From assembly GCA_965205235.1 (NCBI GenBank), contig CBDBGD010000008.1, positions 265,533-329,532 on the forward strand: DNA of 64,000 nucleotides. The letters are read 5' to 3'. The number at the start of each line of letters is the position of its first letter. Position 1 is the first letter of the stretch. Under the pieces are notes generated by a model. It ran no database searches. It was not told the DNA's origin and saw only the letters and a list, made by a program, of their open reading frames with translations. Positions 32,708 to 40,983 of the stretch are shown piece by piece. This DNA comes from CBDBGD01 sp965205235 (lineage in GTDB: Bacteria; Chloroflexota; Dehalococcoidia; Lucifugimonadales; UBA1127). The position numbers and the translations under genes are program-made.

Positions 32708-34785
32708 GCCCCAAGCAGGTGCTCCACGTTGCCGTTCTGGTGCACCACCCGGCTCACCGCCCGCACCCGCACCCGGTACTCCGTGCCCGGGGCCAGGACA
32801 TGGGCAGTGTTCGTATCACCGGACTTGACGGTGTAGCCGGTCAAGGTCAACGGACTCGTGTCATTCCCCCGCGGGGGCGTCCTGGGCAGTGACTCGTGCC
32901 AGCTCCCGTCGACCTGCACATACACGTCGTAATGGTTGATGCTGTCCGTCTCGCCCAGCCACTCCGGGGGCATCCAGGACACATCGATGGTCGTGCCCTC
33001 CTCAGGCGTACTTTGGGGGTTCGACAGGGTGGGCGCGTCCGGCGCCGTCGGCTCCCGCGTCCGCATGTTGAAGCCCCGCTCGTCCGAGGCCGGGCTCCAG
33101 AAAGTCGGACACGTATCACTATCACACGTCCGCGCCCGGGCGAATACCCGCACCTGGTAGTGCTGGGTGACGGCGTTGTTCCCAATGGTCGAGGGCGTCA
33201 GGTTCCGCACCACCACCGACGTCTGGTTGGCGTTTGCGTTGGCGGCCCACTCCCAATCGGTTAACCCGCCGCTCCCGTCCGGTTCCCGTCTCTGGACACC
33301 CCAGCTGTAAATGCGCTCCGCGCCGTCGTTGGTCAGGGGCTCCCAATGAACCCGCACACTGTCATGACGCAACTCGGAAATGGTCGGCTTGTTGGGCGCC
33401 ACCGGCACCGGCGAGATGGTCTGTATCTCCAAGAGCTCAGTCCAGGCGCTGTCCCGCGCCGTGGAGTTGGTGTTCCCGATGTTGTTCCGTGCGGCTATCC
33501 GCAGCTGGTAGTAGGTACCCGGCTCGAAGTCCACCAGATTCGCGGACGGACAGTAGCTGTGGCTGCCGCCACCGCTGCAATACTGGGTGACCAGGTGGCT
33601 ACCGGCGTCGGGCGCGACGTTGGCGGAATGGCCCCAGGCGGTCCAGGCCGAGCCGGTCCAGCGTCGGGCGTGGATGGTGTACCGGGTGAGGGGCGAATGG
33701 CCCACGTGCGACGGCGCCCACCACCGTACCTCGGCGCGGTTGTAGTACACCTGGTGCGCCCGGAAGCCCGTGGGCGGGTCCGGGTCCAGCACCGAGCGCG
33801 TGGTGAAGCCTAGCTCGTCCGACGCAGGGCCGTAGTAGATCGCGTCGCCCAGTTCGCTCAATCGCGCCCGGGCGAAGACCCGCACCTGGTAATGGGTGCT
33901 GGGTTGCAGGTTCTGCACCAGCGCCGACAGCGTGCCCGTTCCCTGGTTGACGCTCGCCGCCCAGCCCCAGTTCGTGAAGGTGTCGTCGGGCTTCAGGCGG
34001 CGTATCTCCACGCCGTAGCTGTAGATGCGGTCGGAACCGTCATGAGTGTTGGCCGGAAATTCGATGCGCACCTGGTTGCGCGTCGGCCCCCAGGCGATGG
34101 TGGGCTTGGGAGGCGCGTCCGGCACCGGCGCGACATATACCGTGCCTATATGGCCGTTGTTGCTAAGTTCGACGTTACCGTTGGAACCCTGGAAGAAGGC
34201 GATCTTGAAGGTGCTGCCCCGGGGAGCCTGATTCGGGATGTACACGGGCATGTTGTGGGTTCCGGTGCGGTGAAAGCGATTCGTCCGGTAGGATGTGGAC
34301 GGCACGCCATTTGTGGTGCGCTCCGCCGGATGGTGTTGATTGCCCGGATTGACGTTGGCCACGCCCTGTTGCAACCATGCCGCGTCGTCCGCCGAGCCTG
34401 TGTTGTAAGGGCTTACCGTGCCCGTGTCCGATATGAGACCCACCCAGGCGTCCCTGCTGTCGCCCACCTTCTTGCAATCGAAGAAGAGGGTAGAGCCATC
34501 CCTATCCCACCTTCTACCGTCGTGGTGAAAGCGATACTGGTACGTGGTGTTCCGGTACACCACCTCCGGACCCCACATCCAACGCTCATTGAGAAAGTGG
34601 TCTGACCTACTACAGCTTGAGCCGCTGGCAACTTCAGACTCCTGCAGTCCAAAGTACGCCTCCGTGTCCCCCGGACCTGGCTCGTGAGGGTGCGCGGCTA
34701 CGTCAGAGGGTATGAGGAGGAAGAGGGCCAGGACGCCGAGAAGGAGAAGAAGCGGGAGCGGCGCGACCCGCCGCAGGGCCGTCAT
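32602..34785 (-). CDS. N-terminal Fn3 segment of surface protein with signal peptide
   Basis: A 727-codon open stretch. The first 32 residues are a classic signal peptide (VAPLPLLLLLGVLALFLLIP, cleavage near VAAHP). A unique domain with two cysteines (about residues 35-190) follows, then about five Fn3 domains marked by NLxPSTHYQVRVFARAR and similar ends. The natural protein continues past the end: a single-base shift in the GC homopolymers near 32,665 moves the coding frame, so the last about 20 residues here are out of frame. ATG at 34785; no clear Shine-Dalgarno. It is secreted and probably cell-surface attached. Confidence 0.65.
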   Translation of the reverse strand: MTALRRVAPLPLLLLLGVLALFLLIPSDVAAHPHEPGPGDTEAYFGLQESEVASGSSCSRSDHFLNERWMWGPEVVYRNTTYQYRFHHDGRRWDRDGSTLFFDCKKVGDSRDAWVGLISDTGTVSPYNTGSADDAAWLQQGVANVNPGNQHHPAERTTNGVPSTSYRTNRFHRTGTHNMPVYIPNQAPRGSTFKIAFFQGSNGNVELSNNGHIGTVYVAPVPDAPPKPTIAWGPTRNQVRIEFPANTHDGSDRIYSYGVEIRRLKPDDTFTNWGWAASVNQGTGTLSALVQNLQPSTHYQVRVFARARLSELGDAIYYGPASDELGFTTRSVLDPDPPTGFRAHQVYYNRAEVRWWAPSHVGHSPLTRYTIHARRWTGSAWTAWGHSANVAPDAGSHLVTQYCSGGGSHSYCPSANLVDFEPGTYYQLRIAARNNIGNTNSTARDSAWTELLEIQTISPVPVAPNKPTISELRHDSVRVHWEPLTNDGAERIYSWGVQRREPDGSGGLTDWEWAANANANQTSVVVRNLTPSTIGNNAVTQHYQVRVFARARTCDSDTCPTFWSPASDERGFNMRTREPTAPDAPTLSNPQSTPEEGTTIDVSWMPPEWLGETDSINHYDVYVQVDGSWHESLPRTPPRGNDTSPLTLTGYTVKSGDTNTAHVLAPGTEYRVRVRAVSRVVHQNGNVEHLLGAWSGPSSFAETLPGAPGRPLRPRYLASAQPQPARS

Positions 34786-34825
34786 CCCGCCGCCCCGTGC
34801 GAGAGGCGTGGTAGAACTGATATTC

Positions 34826-34849
34826 GGGGGGGGGGGGGGGGGGGGGGGG
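34826..34849. repeat. 24-base G homopolymer
   Basis: An uninterrupted run of 24 G bases 40 bases upstream of the surface-protein start codon (a C run on the coding strand). It may be a phase-variable promoter tract, or an assembly or two-colour sequencing artefact at a weakly supported join. Confidence 0.9.
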
Positions 34850-35233
34850 TAACAGAACGCCAGGGCGCGTGGTCATAGGTCTAATCCTCAAACCGGACAT
34901 CGCCTTCGGCATCCTGAATCCCATTGAGCGTCTCCCCCTTGAGTTCATTTGTCGGGCCGTATGGCTACATGCGCCTGATGTTTCCGCTCCGTGCCATCGC
35001 CGGAAGACGGACAAACAGAAACCGCCCACCGTCGATGAGCCGAAAAACCCCATATAGTTTACCGGACAGGTATGATATCGCCGTGAGAATATCGGCGAAT
35101 TTGCATGATATCAGTATGAGTTTTGGGCCGGAACTGCTATAATCGACCCGCAGCGCCCAATCCGGCTCCCGTTTGGACCGTCTGCCCTGAACCGGAATAC
35201 CGGGCCTTCCGCAGCCCACATAGAGAGGTGGAG
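34850..35233 (+). promoter_or_regulatory. lower-GC control region upstream of sensor kinase gene
   Basis: An extended -10 element TGCTATAAT lies at 35135-35143, about 90 bases before the kinase start; no good -35 is visible. Upstream the sequence is AT-rich, with repeated ATGATATC (near 35070 and 35105) and facing TCGCCG/CGGCGA half-sites (35078-35098), which could be binding sites for the DNA-binding output domain of the downstream protein (autoregulation; inference). No gene in this gap. Confidence 0.5.
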
Positions 35234-37621
35234 ATGAACCGCGACGACGCCCAGGGCCGGGAGATAAAGGCCCTCAGAGACCGGCTGGCCCGGTTGAGCG
35301 AGGTCAGCCTGCGCATCAACGAGAGCCTGGAGCTGGACGCCGTGCTGCAAGGGGTCCTGGACAGCGCCCGGTCGCTCACCCGCGCCAGCTACGGGGCCTT
35401 CGTCCTGCTGGACGACTCCGGGCAGATAGAGGACTTCCTGGCCTCCGGGCTGACGGCGGAGGAGTCCCAGGCGATGTGGGACCTGGCGGACGGGATACGG
35501 TTCTTCGAACTGCTAAGCAGGCCCGAGGGACCCCTGAGACTGCCCGACCTGCTGGGCCACGTCACGTCCCAGGGCCTTCCCGACCTCCAGCCGCCCGTGG
35601 AGGTGGGACCCTCGCTGCCGTTGCTGGCGGCGCCGGTCCTCCACATGGGGAAGCGGGTGGGCCACGTCTTCCTCGCGGAGAGAGAGGCGGGCGGGGAGTT
35701 CAGCCCCGATGACGAGGAGACCCTGGTGATGTTCGCCTCGCAGGCGGCGCTGGTCATCGCCAACGCCCGGCGGCTCCGGGAGGAGCTGCGGGCCAGGGCC
35801 GACCTGGAGACGCTCATAGACACCTCTCCCGTGGGCGTCGTGGTCTTCGACGCCAGGACGGGAGCGCCCGTCTCCGTCAACCGGGAGATGAGAAGGATAG
35901 TCGACGGGCTGCGAGACCCGGACCAGCCGCCCGAGCAGCTTCTGGAGGTGCTGACCGTCCGCCGGGACGACGGCAGGGAGATCGCCCTGGATGAGCTGCC
36001 GCTGTCCCAGGCGCTGAGCGTCCCCGAGACGGTGCGGGCCGAGGAGATAGTCCTGACGGTGCCCGACGGCCGGAGCGTCAGGGCGCTGCTCAACGCCACC
36101 CCCATCCTCTCCGAGGAGGGCCATGTGGAGTCCTTCGTCGTGACCGTGCAGGACATGACGTCCCTGGAGGAGCAGGAGCGGCTGCGGGCCGAGTTCCTGG
36201 CCACGGTGAGCCACGAGCTGCGCACCCCCGTCGCCACGGTCAAGGGCTCGGTGGCCACCCTGCTGGACCCGCCCTCTCCCCTGAACCCCTCCGAGATGCG
36301 CCAGTTCTTCACCATCATCGAAGGCCAGATGGACCGGATGCACGTGCTGATCAGCGACCTGTTGGACGTGGCCCGCATCGAGACGGGGGCTCTGGCGGTC
36401 TCCCTCGAAGCGACCGACGTTGCCGCCCTGGTGGACGAGGCCAGGGACAGCTTCCGAAGCGGCGGAGGCGGACACCACATCGAGATCGACCTCGCGGAAG
36501 ACCTTCCCTGGGTGATGGCGGACCGGGCGCGCATGGCGCAGGTGCTGGGCAACCTGCTCTCCAACGCCTCTGGGAACTCTCCCGAGTCGTCCCCCATCCG
36601 GGTGAGCGCCGTCAGGGACGGGGTGCACGTGGCGGTGTCGGTCACCGACCGGGGCCGGGGCATCCCGGCGGAGAGCCTTCCCCACCTGTTCCGCAAGTTC
36701 TCCCGGCTAGAGTCCGGTGAACAGGTGGGCGGCACCGGTCTGGGGCTGGCCATCTGCCAGGGGATAGTGGAGGCCCACGGGGGCCGCATCTGGGCCGAGA
36801 GCGACGGGCCGGGCCTGGGAGCGCGGCTCACCTTCACCATACCGGCGGTGGAGATGGCGGGCCACGCCTCTCAGGCCGCGTCAACTCGGGCCCGCTCCTC
36901 CCGGCGGCGGGCGGGGGAGCAGCTGCGGGTGCTGGCGGTGGACGACGATCCCCAGGCCCTCCGGCACATCAGGGACGCCCTGGTGAAGTCGGACTACACG
37001 CCCATCGTGACGGCCGACCCGGAGGAGGCGCTTCGCTTGGTGGAGGACGAGAGGCCCCACCTGGTCCTGCTCGACCTGGTGCTGCCGGGGGCCGACGGCA
37101 TGGAGCTGATGAAGGACATTGCGGCGGCGGCGGACGTGCCGGTCATCTTCCTGTCGGCCCACGGTCGGGAGCAGCTCGTGGCCCGGGCGCTGGACGAGGG
37201 GGCGGCCGACTACCTGGTCAAGCCCTTCTCGGCGGTGGAGCTGGCGGCCCGCATCAGGGCGGCCCTGCGCCGGCGGGAGACGCCCGAGCCGTCAGCGCCC
37301 TACGTGCTGGGCGACCTGACCATCGACTACGCCGAGCATCAGGTGAGTGTGGCCGGTCGTCCGGTGCAGCTCACCGCCATCGAGTACCGGACCCTGGTCG
37401 AGCTTGCGTCCAACGCCGGGCGTGTGCTGACCTATGAGCACCTGCTGCGACGGGTCTGGAGGCTTGAGGCCGACGCCGACCTCCGTCCCATGCGAACGGT
37501 GATAAGGAGCCTGCGCCGCAAGCTCGGAGACGACTTCAAGGACCCCACCTACATCTTCACCCAGCTTCGCGTCGGCTACCGGATGCCCAGGGGGAGGAAT
37601 AGCGACGATGGCTATGTCTGA
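35234..37621 (+). CDS. GAF-PAS histidine kinase fused to OmpR-type response regulator
   Basis: A 795-aa cytoplasmic signalling protein. Order: coiled-coil start, GAF (about 30-190), PAS (about 195-315), HisKA with VSHELRTP and phospho-acceptor H327, HATPase (N box QVLGNLLSNASGNSP, then GRGIP and GGTGLGLAIC), REC (about 565-680; D614 in LLDLVLPG, lysine in YLVKPF), and an OmpR/PhoB winged helix at the C-terminus (ending TYIFTQLRVGYRMP). No transmembrane segment, so the ligand is internal. In the N box the usual Lys-Tyr/Phe pair is replaced by Ser-Gly. The fusion puts sensing and DNA binding in one chain. Start ATG with GAGAGGTGGAG. Confidence 0.88.
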   Translation: MNRDDAQGREIKALRDRLARLSEVSLRINESLELDAVLQGVLDSARSLTRASYGAFVLLDDSGQIEDFLASGLTAEESQAMWDLADGIRFFELLSRPEGPLRLPDLLGHVTSQGLPDLQPPVEVGPSLPLLAAPVLHMGKRVGHVFLAEREAGGEFSPDDEETLVMFASQAALVIANARRLREELRARADLETLIDTSPVGVVVFDARTGAPVSVNREMRRIVDGLRDPDQPPEQLLEVLTVRRDDGREIALDELPLSQALSVPETVRAEEIVLTVPDGRSVRALLNATPILSEEGHVESFVVTVQDMTSLEEQERLRAEFLATVSHELRTPVATVKGSVATLLDPPSPLNPSEMRQFFTIIEGQMDRMHVLISDLLDVARIETGALAVSLEATDVAALVDEARDSFRSGGGGHHIEIDLAEDLPWVMADRARMAQVLGNLLSNASGNSPESSPIRVSAVRDGVHVAVSVTDRGRGIPAESLPHLFRKFSRLESGEQVGGTGLGLAICQGIVEAHGGRIWAESDGPGLGARLTFTIPAVEMAGHASQAASTRARSSRRRAGEQLRVLAVDDDPQALRHIRDALVKSDYTPIVTADPEEALRLVEDERPHLVLLDLVLPGADGMELMKDIAAAADVPVIFLSAHGREQLVARALDEGAADYLVKPFSAVELAARIRAALRRRETPEPSAPYVLGDLTIDYAEHQVSVAGRPVQLTAIEYRTLVELASNAGRVLTYEHLLRRVWRLEADADLRPMRTVIRSLRRKLGDDFKDPTYIFTQLRVGYRMPRGRNSDDGYV

Positions 37622-38606
37622 AGTGGCAACATTCTTTGCAGATGTATATCAGGCAGTACTGGACCTGCTTTCTGTATCCTCAGCATGGCTCAAATGGCTG
37701 GTTTCACCGCAGGCCCTACTCTGGTATGCGTTGGGATTGCTGACGCTGCCCATTCTCCAACACGTTCGAATGCGATTTGCCTTCTGGAGAATGAAGCGTC
37801 GATTGATCCGCGAGGTCCAAAGTCCTAATCACCTGATTCCTGCCGCAATGACTATACTGTCCAGGGCTTACCCGAAGGCTCCAATTGAGATTCGCAAGGA
37901 GGAAATCGAGAACATTCTCGGCGTTCTGAGAAGACTTGTTGAGATTGGTGGCAGGAATCCAGCGGCTAATCGGAAACGGTCGTGGTCTGAAGTTGAGTCT
38001 AGCTGGCTAGAGCACTTTGTTTCGAAGTGTCGCATGATACAAGAACCTCCTCTTCAGGAGGCTATGGCTAAGGCCTTTCTACGTGAGGCGACCAATCCAG
38101 GCCACCTCAGTCATCGAGATATCGATGCCCTCGCGACTCTTAGTATTCGGGATTGGAGGACATTCACAGCGATTTGCAGCTGTGCTTGTCAAATGAGTGG
38201 ACGTATAACCCCAGTCGTTCTTAACTTTGAGGACGGGGTTTACAACAACCTAGGATTGCAGCATCAGGCATTGGATAGTCTCATCGCGGCCGGATTGGTG
38301 ACGTCAGGAGGTACAGGCGATACCTACACACTCAGAATGCCTAACGAGGGTATTCGCGTGAAATATTTTGACGAAGAGGAATTTGTCGTAAGCCCCCTCT
38401 CCGGACCGATCGAAAGAAATCATCTGGGAAGAAGGAATGTTCAGCCAGACCCTCTTGACAAGAGCCTGAATGTAGGCGTGGTCGATTTTACTGAACTAGG
38501 TCGAATACTTGGATTCCTGACACCGTGCTCCAAGATTGATGGGTTCACCGAGTACCTTAGGCGTCAATGGCAGGAATACCTTGGCGACGAGAAGAGCTCT
38601 TGCTGA
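37608..38606 (+). CDS. DUF2806-like protein with N-terminal membrane helix
   Basis: A 332-aa protein overlapping the kinase gene by 14 nt. One hydrophobic helix lies near residues 36-53 (ALLWYALGLLTLPILQHV). The central block LQEAMAKAFLREATNPGHLSHRDIDALATLS resembles the WAxLLAxExxNPGxFSxRTLxxL motif of the DUF2806 family (here HRDIDAL replaces KRTLNLL). Base composition is visibly less GC-rich than either neighbour, suggesting separate acquisition. Start ATG 37608 with GGGGGAGGA about ten bases upstream; ATG 37614 is possible. Function unknown; related proteins are often near defence and mobile genes. Confidence 0.65.
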   Translation: MAMSEVATFFADVYQAVLDLLSVSSAWLKWLVSPQALLWYALGLLTLPILQHVRMRFAFWRMKRRLIREVQSPNHLIPAAMTILSRAYPKAPIEIRKEEIENILGVLRRLVEIGGRNPAANRKRSWSEVESSWLEHFVSKCRMIQEPPLQEAMAKAFLREATNPGHLSHRDIDALATLSIRDWRTFTAICSCACQMSGRITPVVLNFEDGVYNNLGLQHQALDSLIAAGLVTSGGTGDTYTLRMPNEGIRVKYFDEEEFVVSPLSGPIERNHLGRRNVQPDPLDKSLNVGVVDFTELGRILGFLTPCSKIDGFTEYLRRQWQEYLGDEKSSC

Positions 38607-38643
38607 ATTGAGCTGTATGAATGTGTAACGAGGGTTGAGGTCT

Positions 38644-39015
38644 CTATGTCTTAGCCCGAATTAGGACGCGTCCGCCACTCTCGACGTCGATGTTCAGGTT
38701 GTGCCTGTCGAGCAACAGCATACCCACCAGCGGGGTGGTGTCCGCTTCGTCGACCAGCACAACTCTCGGGTCGCCTTCCCAGAGCACCGTAGCGTCATAG
38801 GCGTCAAACGACACTCCGCTTCCGTCGGCCAGAGTCGCCTCGCTGGTGCCCCTGAAGACCAACCCCAACTCCGCCACGAGCGAAGGTGGCAGCGTCAGGA
38901 ATCCGGTGAAGCCGGTATCTATCACGGCCTCGACCTGCTGCGTCCGACCCGCTGGGCCTTGCAGAGACAGGGGTATGATGGCTTCGTAGGCGGAGTTCAC
39001 CTCTCCCTCAATCAC
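38644..39015 (-). CDS. retropepsin-like aspartic protease (clan AA), copy 1
   Basis: A 123-aa single-domain protease. The catalytic motif is VIDTGFTGFLTLP (Asp-Thr-Gly, residues about 32-34), with the second hydrophobic-hydrophobic-Gly motif LVGMLLLDRHNLNID, as in clan AA bacterial proteases that work as homodimers. GTG start overlapping the stop of its upstream partner (GTGA), the same arrangement as in the second copy at 44565-45079. Substrate unknown. Confidence 0.8.
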   Translation of the reverse strand: MIEGEVNSAYEAIIPLSLQGPAGRTQQVEAVIDTGFTGFLTLPPSLVAELGLVFRGTSEATLADGSGVSFDAYDATVLWEGDPRVVLVDEADTTPLVGMLLLDRHNLNIDVESGGRVLIRAKT

Positions 39016-39302
39016 TCTGCTCTCCGCCAGGGCCTGCCCCCGAAGTGATGCAACGCCCGGTGCCCGACCCGAAGCAGATAGACGTCTACTGCGTCGGGAC
39101 GCTGCGCCCGCAGATTCTCCGCTGCGGCGAGAACGTCATCGGACATGGCCCATCCCCTGGTCTCGATGTCGATAGCGACGTACTCTCCATGATGGTCGGC
39201 TTCCACCTGCGCCTTGATGTCCCGCTCGTATATCTCCCTGCCGAGCCGGGTAGTTTCCTCCTTGGGCCTGCGCTCGCGCGCTGGGGTCTCTGCGTTCGCC
39301 AT
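39012..39302 (-). CDS. partner protein of clan AA protease, copy 1
   Basis: A 96-aa soluble protein with the conserved block REIYERDIKAQVEADHHGEY, then VAIDIETRGWAMSDD and YLLRVGHRALHHFGGR. It is a short acidic/helical protein of a family that regularly precedes a retropepsin-like gene. ATG with AGAAGGAGCGCG. A paralogue with the same motifs is at 44565-44882. Its role is unknown; a substrate, inhibitor or antitoxin-like partner are all possible. Confidence 0.75.
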   Translation of the reverse strand: MANAETPARERRPKEETTRLGREIYERDIKAQVEADHHGEYVAIDIETRGWAMSDDVLAAAENLRAQRPDAVDVYLLRVGHRALHHFGGRPWRRAE

Positions 39303-39375
39303 TCGCGCTCCTTCTGAAGTGGCACTTCTACACTTATCATTTTACGACAACCGGCGATTTCAGGACAATTGCGAA

Positions 39376-39393
39376 GGCCCCGCACGCGGGGCC
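39376..39393. terminator. GC hairpin between protease pair and tRNA-Ile
   Basis: GGCCCCGC (39376-39383) and GCGGGGCC (39386-39393) form a near-perfect hairpin. The 270-base stretch 39303-39575 otherwise shows no gene. No integrase or recognisable att repeat was found next to the tRNA. Confidence 0.4.
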
Positions 39394-39575
39394 TCGAACA
39401 GGAAGAACATCGAGAGGGCCGCAGGCCGGGGCTTCGCGTTGGTGCGTCGGCTAGCCAAGTTCCCCGGCTTGCGTTCCCCCATGCCCAGGCTTCACACTAC
39501 GGGAATCGCGAGTCCTCGGTGCGCCGACAGGCTGCCGAGCGACATCTCGAAGATGGCGGTATCTACCGTAAGCGG

Positions 39576-39652
<77 letters not shown>

Positions 39653-39726
39653 TCGCTGCGAAACGGCGCGCGGCGGGCGCCGCGCGAGCGCTCATTGTAG
39701 CTACGGCTCGACTGCAGGGTCAAGGC

Positions 39727-39957
39727 TCAGGAAACCAGCCCGGCGATGCGTTCCTGCACCGTCGCGTGGTCGGCCGGCTCCACCGGGTCCGGCAGCAGCT
39801 TCAGCTCCGGCGCCACCACCTCCCGCAGCGCCTGCGCCTCCTCCGCCGTCAGGTCCGAGCCTGCGATGACGTCGTCCGTGCCCCACATCACCGCCAGCCG
39901 GAACCCGTAGTCCGCCACCGATTTGTCGATGATCGCCCGTAGCGCCTGCTGGGACAT
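39727..39957 (-). CDS. small RiPP-precursor-like protein
   Basis: A 76-aa protein. The N-terminus (SQQALRAIIDKSVADYGFRL, then DDVIAGSDLTAEEAQALREV) matches the pattern of leader-like domains in which a helix is followed by xxALxGxDLTxEExxAL, as in Franean1_4349 or Nif11/NHLP-type RiPP precursors known to me. The C-terminus has no Cys and no clear core peptide, and no modification enzyme is adjacent, so a leader-domain protein without a RiPP role is equally possible. It follows the SDR gene by 22 nt on the same strand. Confidence 0.55.
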   Translation of the reverse strand: MSQQALRAIIDKSVADYGFRLAVMWGTDDVIAGSDLTAEEAQALREVVAPELKLLPDPVEPADHATVQERIAGLVS

Positions 39958-39979
39958 TGTCCTTCTCCTGTCGACCGTC

Positions 39980-40732
39980 TTACGCCGAGCCGCCGCCGTT
40001 GATGTTGAACGCAGACCCGCTGATGTAGGACGACTCCTCGCACGCCAGGAACAGCATCAGGTTGGCGATGTCCTGCGGCGTCCCCACGCGCCCCACAGCG
40101 ATCCGGGCCGTGCTCTGCTCGAACTCCTCCGTGCTTCCCGTGCTGCCCCGCGACTGCGGCGTGTCGATGAGCCCCGGCACGATGACGTTGCATCGTATGC
40201 CCTGCGGCGCGTACTGCCGGCTCGTCGTCATCGTGAGCTGGATGACCCCCGCCTTGCTCACGCCGTACGGCACCGCCGTGGGCGACGGCCCCGTCCCCGC
40301 TCCCGACGACACGTTCACGATCGCGCCGCCGCCCGGCAGCATGGCGGGAATCGCGTACTTGGTGCAGAGGAACACGCCCCGCAGGTTCGTGTTCATTGTC
40401 AGGTCCCACTCCAGCTCGGAGACGTCCACCAGCGCCGGCGTCCGGATCATCACCCCGGCGTTGTTCACCAGCACGTCGATCTTGCCGAAGCGCTCCACCC
40501 CCTGCTCCACCATCGCGCTCACCTGCGCCGCCTTTGACACGTCGACTTCGACGAAGAACGCGTCGCCGCCCGCGTCGCGCACCAGCGACACCGTCCGCTC
40601 GGCCTCCGGCGCGTTCCGGTCCGCCACCACGATCTTCGCCCCCTCGCGAGCGAACAGCACCGACGCCGCCCGGCCGATACCAGTGGCCCCGCCCGTGATG
40701 ATCGCCACCTTGTCCTGCAGACGGCCTGCCAT
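39980..40732 (-). CDS. short-chain dehydrogenase/reductase
   Basis: A 250-aa classical SDR. Rossmann motif TGGATGIG near the N-terminus, NNAG in the middle, catalytic Tyr156 and Lys160 in PYGVSKAG with the catalytic serine in NVSSGAG, and a C-terminus ending SGSAFNINGGGSA. The D in VADRN after beta-2 favours NAD(H). ATG 40732 is chosen because AAGGAGGAGCG precedes it; the longer frame only reads through a dispersed repeat. Likely 3-oxoacyl- or sugar/alcohol-type oxidoreductase; the substrate cannot be told. Confidence 0.88.
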   Translation of the reverse strand: MAGRLQDKVAIITGGATGIGRAASVLFAREGAKIVVADRNAPEAERTVSLVRDAGGDAFFVEVDVSKAAQVSAMVEQGVERFGKIDVLVNNAGVMIRTPALVDVSELEWDLTMNTNLRGVFLCTKYAIPAMLPGGGAIVNVSSGAGTGPSPTAVPYGVSKAGVIQLTMTTSRQYAPQGIRCNVIVPGLIDTPQSRGSTGSTEEFEQSTARIAVGRVGTPQDIANLMLFLACEESSYISGSAFNINGGGSA

Positions 40733-40748
40733 CGCTCCTCCTTCTACT

Positions 40749-40785
40749 GCCCCCTCTCCCTGTGGGAGAGGGTTGGGGTGAGGGC
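40749..40785. repeat. dispersed palindromic repeat (CCCTCTCCC...GGGAGAGGG type), copy 1
   Basis: CCCCCTCTCCC-TGT-GGGAGAGGGTTGGGGTGAGGG: a hairpin stem followed by GGTTGGGGTGAGGG, the widespread REP-like element whose reverse reading gives PHPNPLPxGEG. A near-identical copy lies at 44084-44120. It sits in the leader of the SDR gene. Confidence 0.8.
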
Positions 40786-40797
40786 AACCCCCACATT

Positions 40798-40818
40798 GTC
40801 GTTCCTGCGGAGGCAGGA
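40798..40818. repeat. small palindromic repeat GTTCCTGC-GGA-GGCAGGAAC
   Basis: A perfect palindromic stem around a three-base loop, just beyond the REP-like element. This sequence type (TTCCTGCGxAGGCAGGAA) is a dispersed repeat in many genomes. No coding role. Confidence 0.55.
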
Positions 40819-40935
40819 ACCTCGACGCCACACACCACGGATGGCGCTGGCGTGAAGTCCGCCTTGAGTGCGACGCGAGTATACCACCCACGTGCGTCGA
40901 GGGTGCGCATCGTGCGTGCGCCCAAACGGCGCCGA

Positions 40936-40944
40936 TGGTACAAT
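40936..40944 (+). promoter_or_regulatory. extended -10 promoter for hicB-like gene
   Basis: TGGTACAAT matches an extended -10 (TGn + TACAAT), 40 bases before the hicB-like ATG. Similar TGG-type extended -10 elements are found elsewhere in the window. Confidence 0.5.
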
Positions 40945-40983
40945 CGCGCCGGCACCAGCCCGCACGACGAGTGGTCGAACACG

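Larger units (their letters stand above)
25460..34785 (-). pseudogene. giant Fn3/GLUG surface-protein gene, broken by many frameshifts
   Basis: Reading from 34785 leftwards, one protein of roughly 3,100 residues can be followed by switching frames. It runs: signal peptide, about eight Fn3 domains, a domain around FRLLFVTSG, a DTDGDGLIEI block with GLUG (NTGGLVG) repeats, a Cys-containing twin repeat (TDQTKCEDNGGTWTVL / TDQTTCEGNDKTWTVL), many more Fn3 domains, a Gly-Glu-Asp-Asp-Asn tandem repeat and a last Fn3 ending at 25460. Frame changes occur near 32,665, 32,245, 32,105, 32,050, 31,985, 31,870, 31,805, 31,755, 31,430, 31,210, 30,700, 30,600, 29,665, 26,960 and several more to 25,550. Domain sequence stays intact across them, so they are single-base indels, recent or technical. 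Segments are listed separately. Confidence 0.7.

Noticed and set aside
25460..34785. Programmed ribosomal frameshifting as explanation for the broken surface-protein gene
   Set aside because: Too many shifts in both directions, without a shared slippery motif or stimulatory structure.
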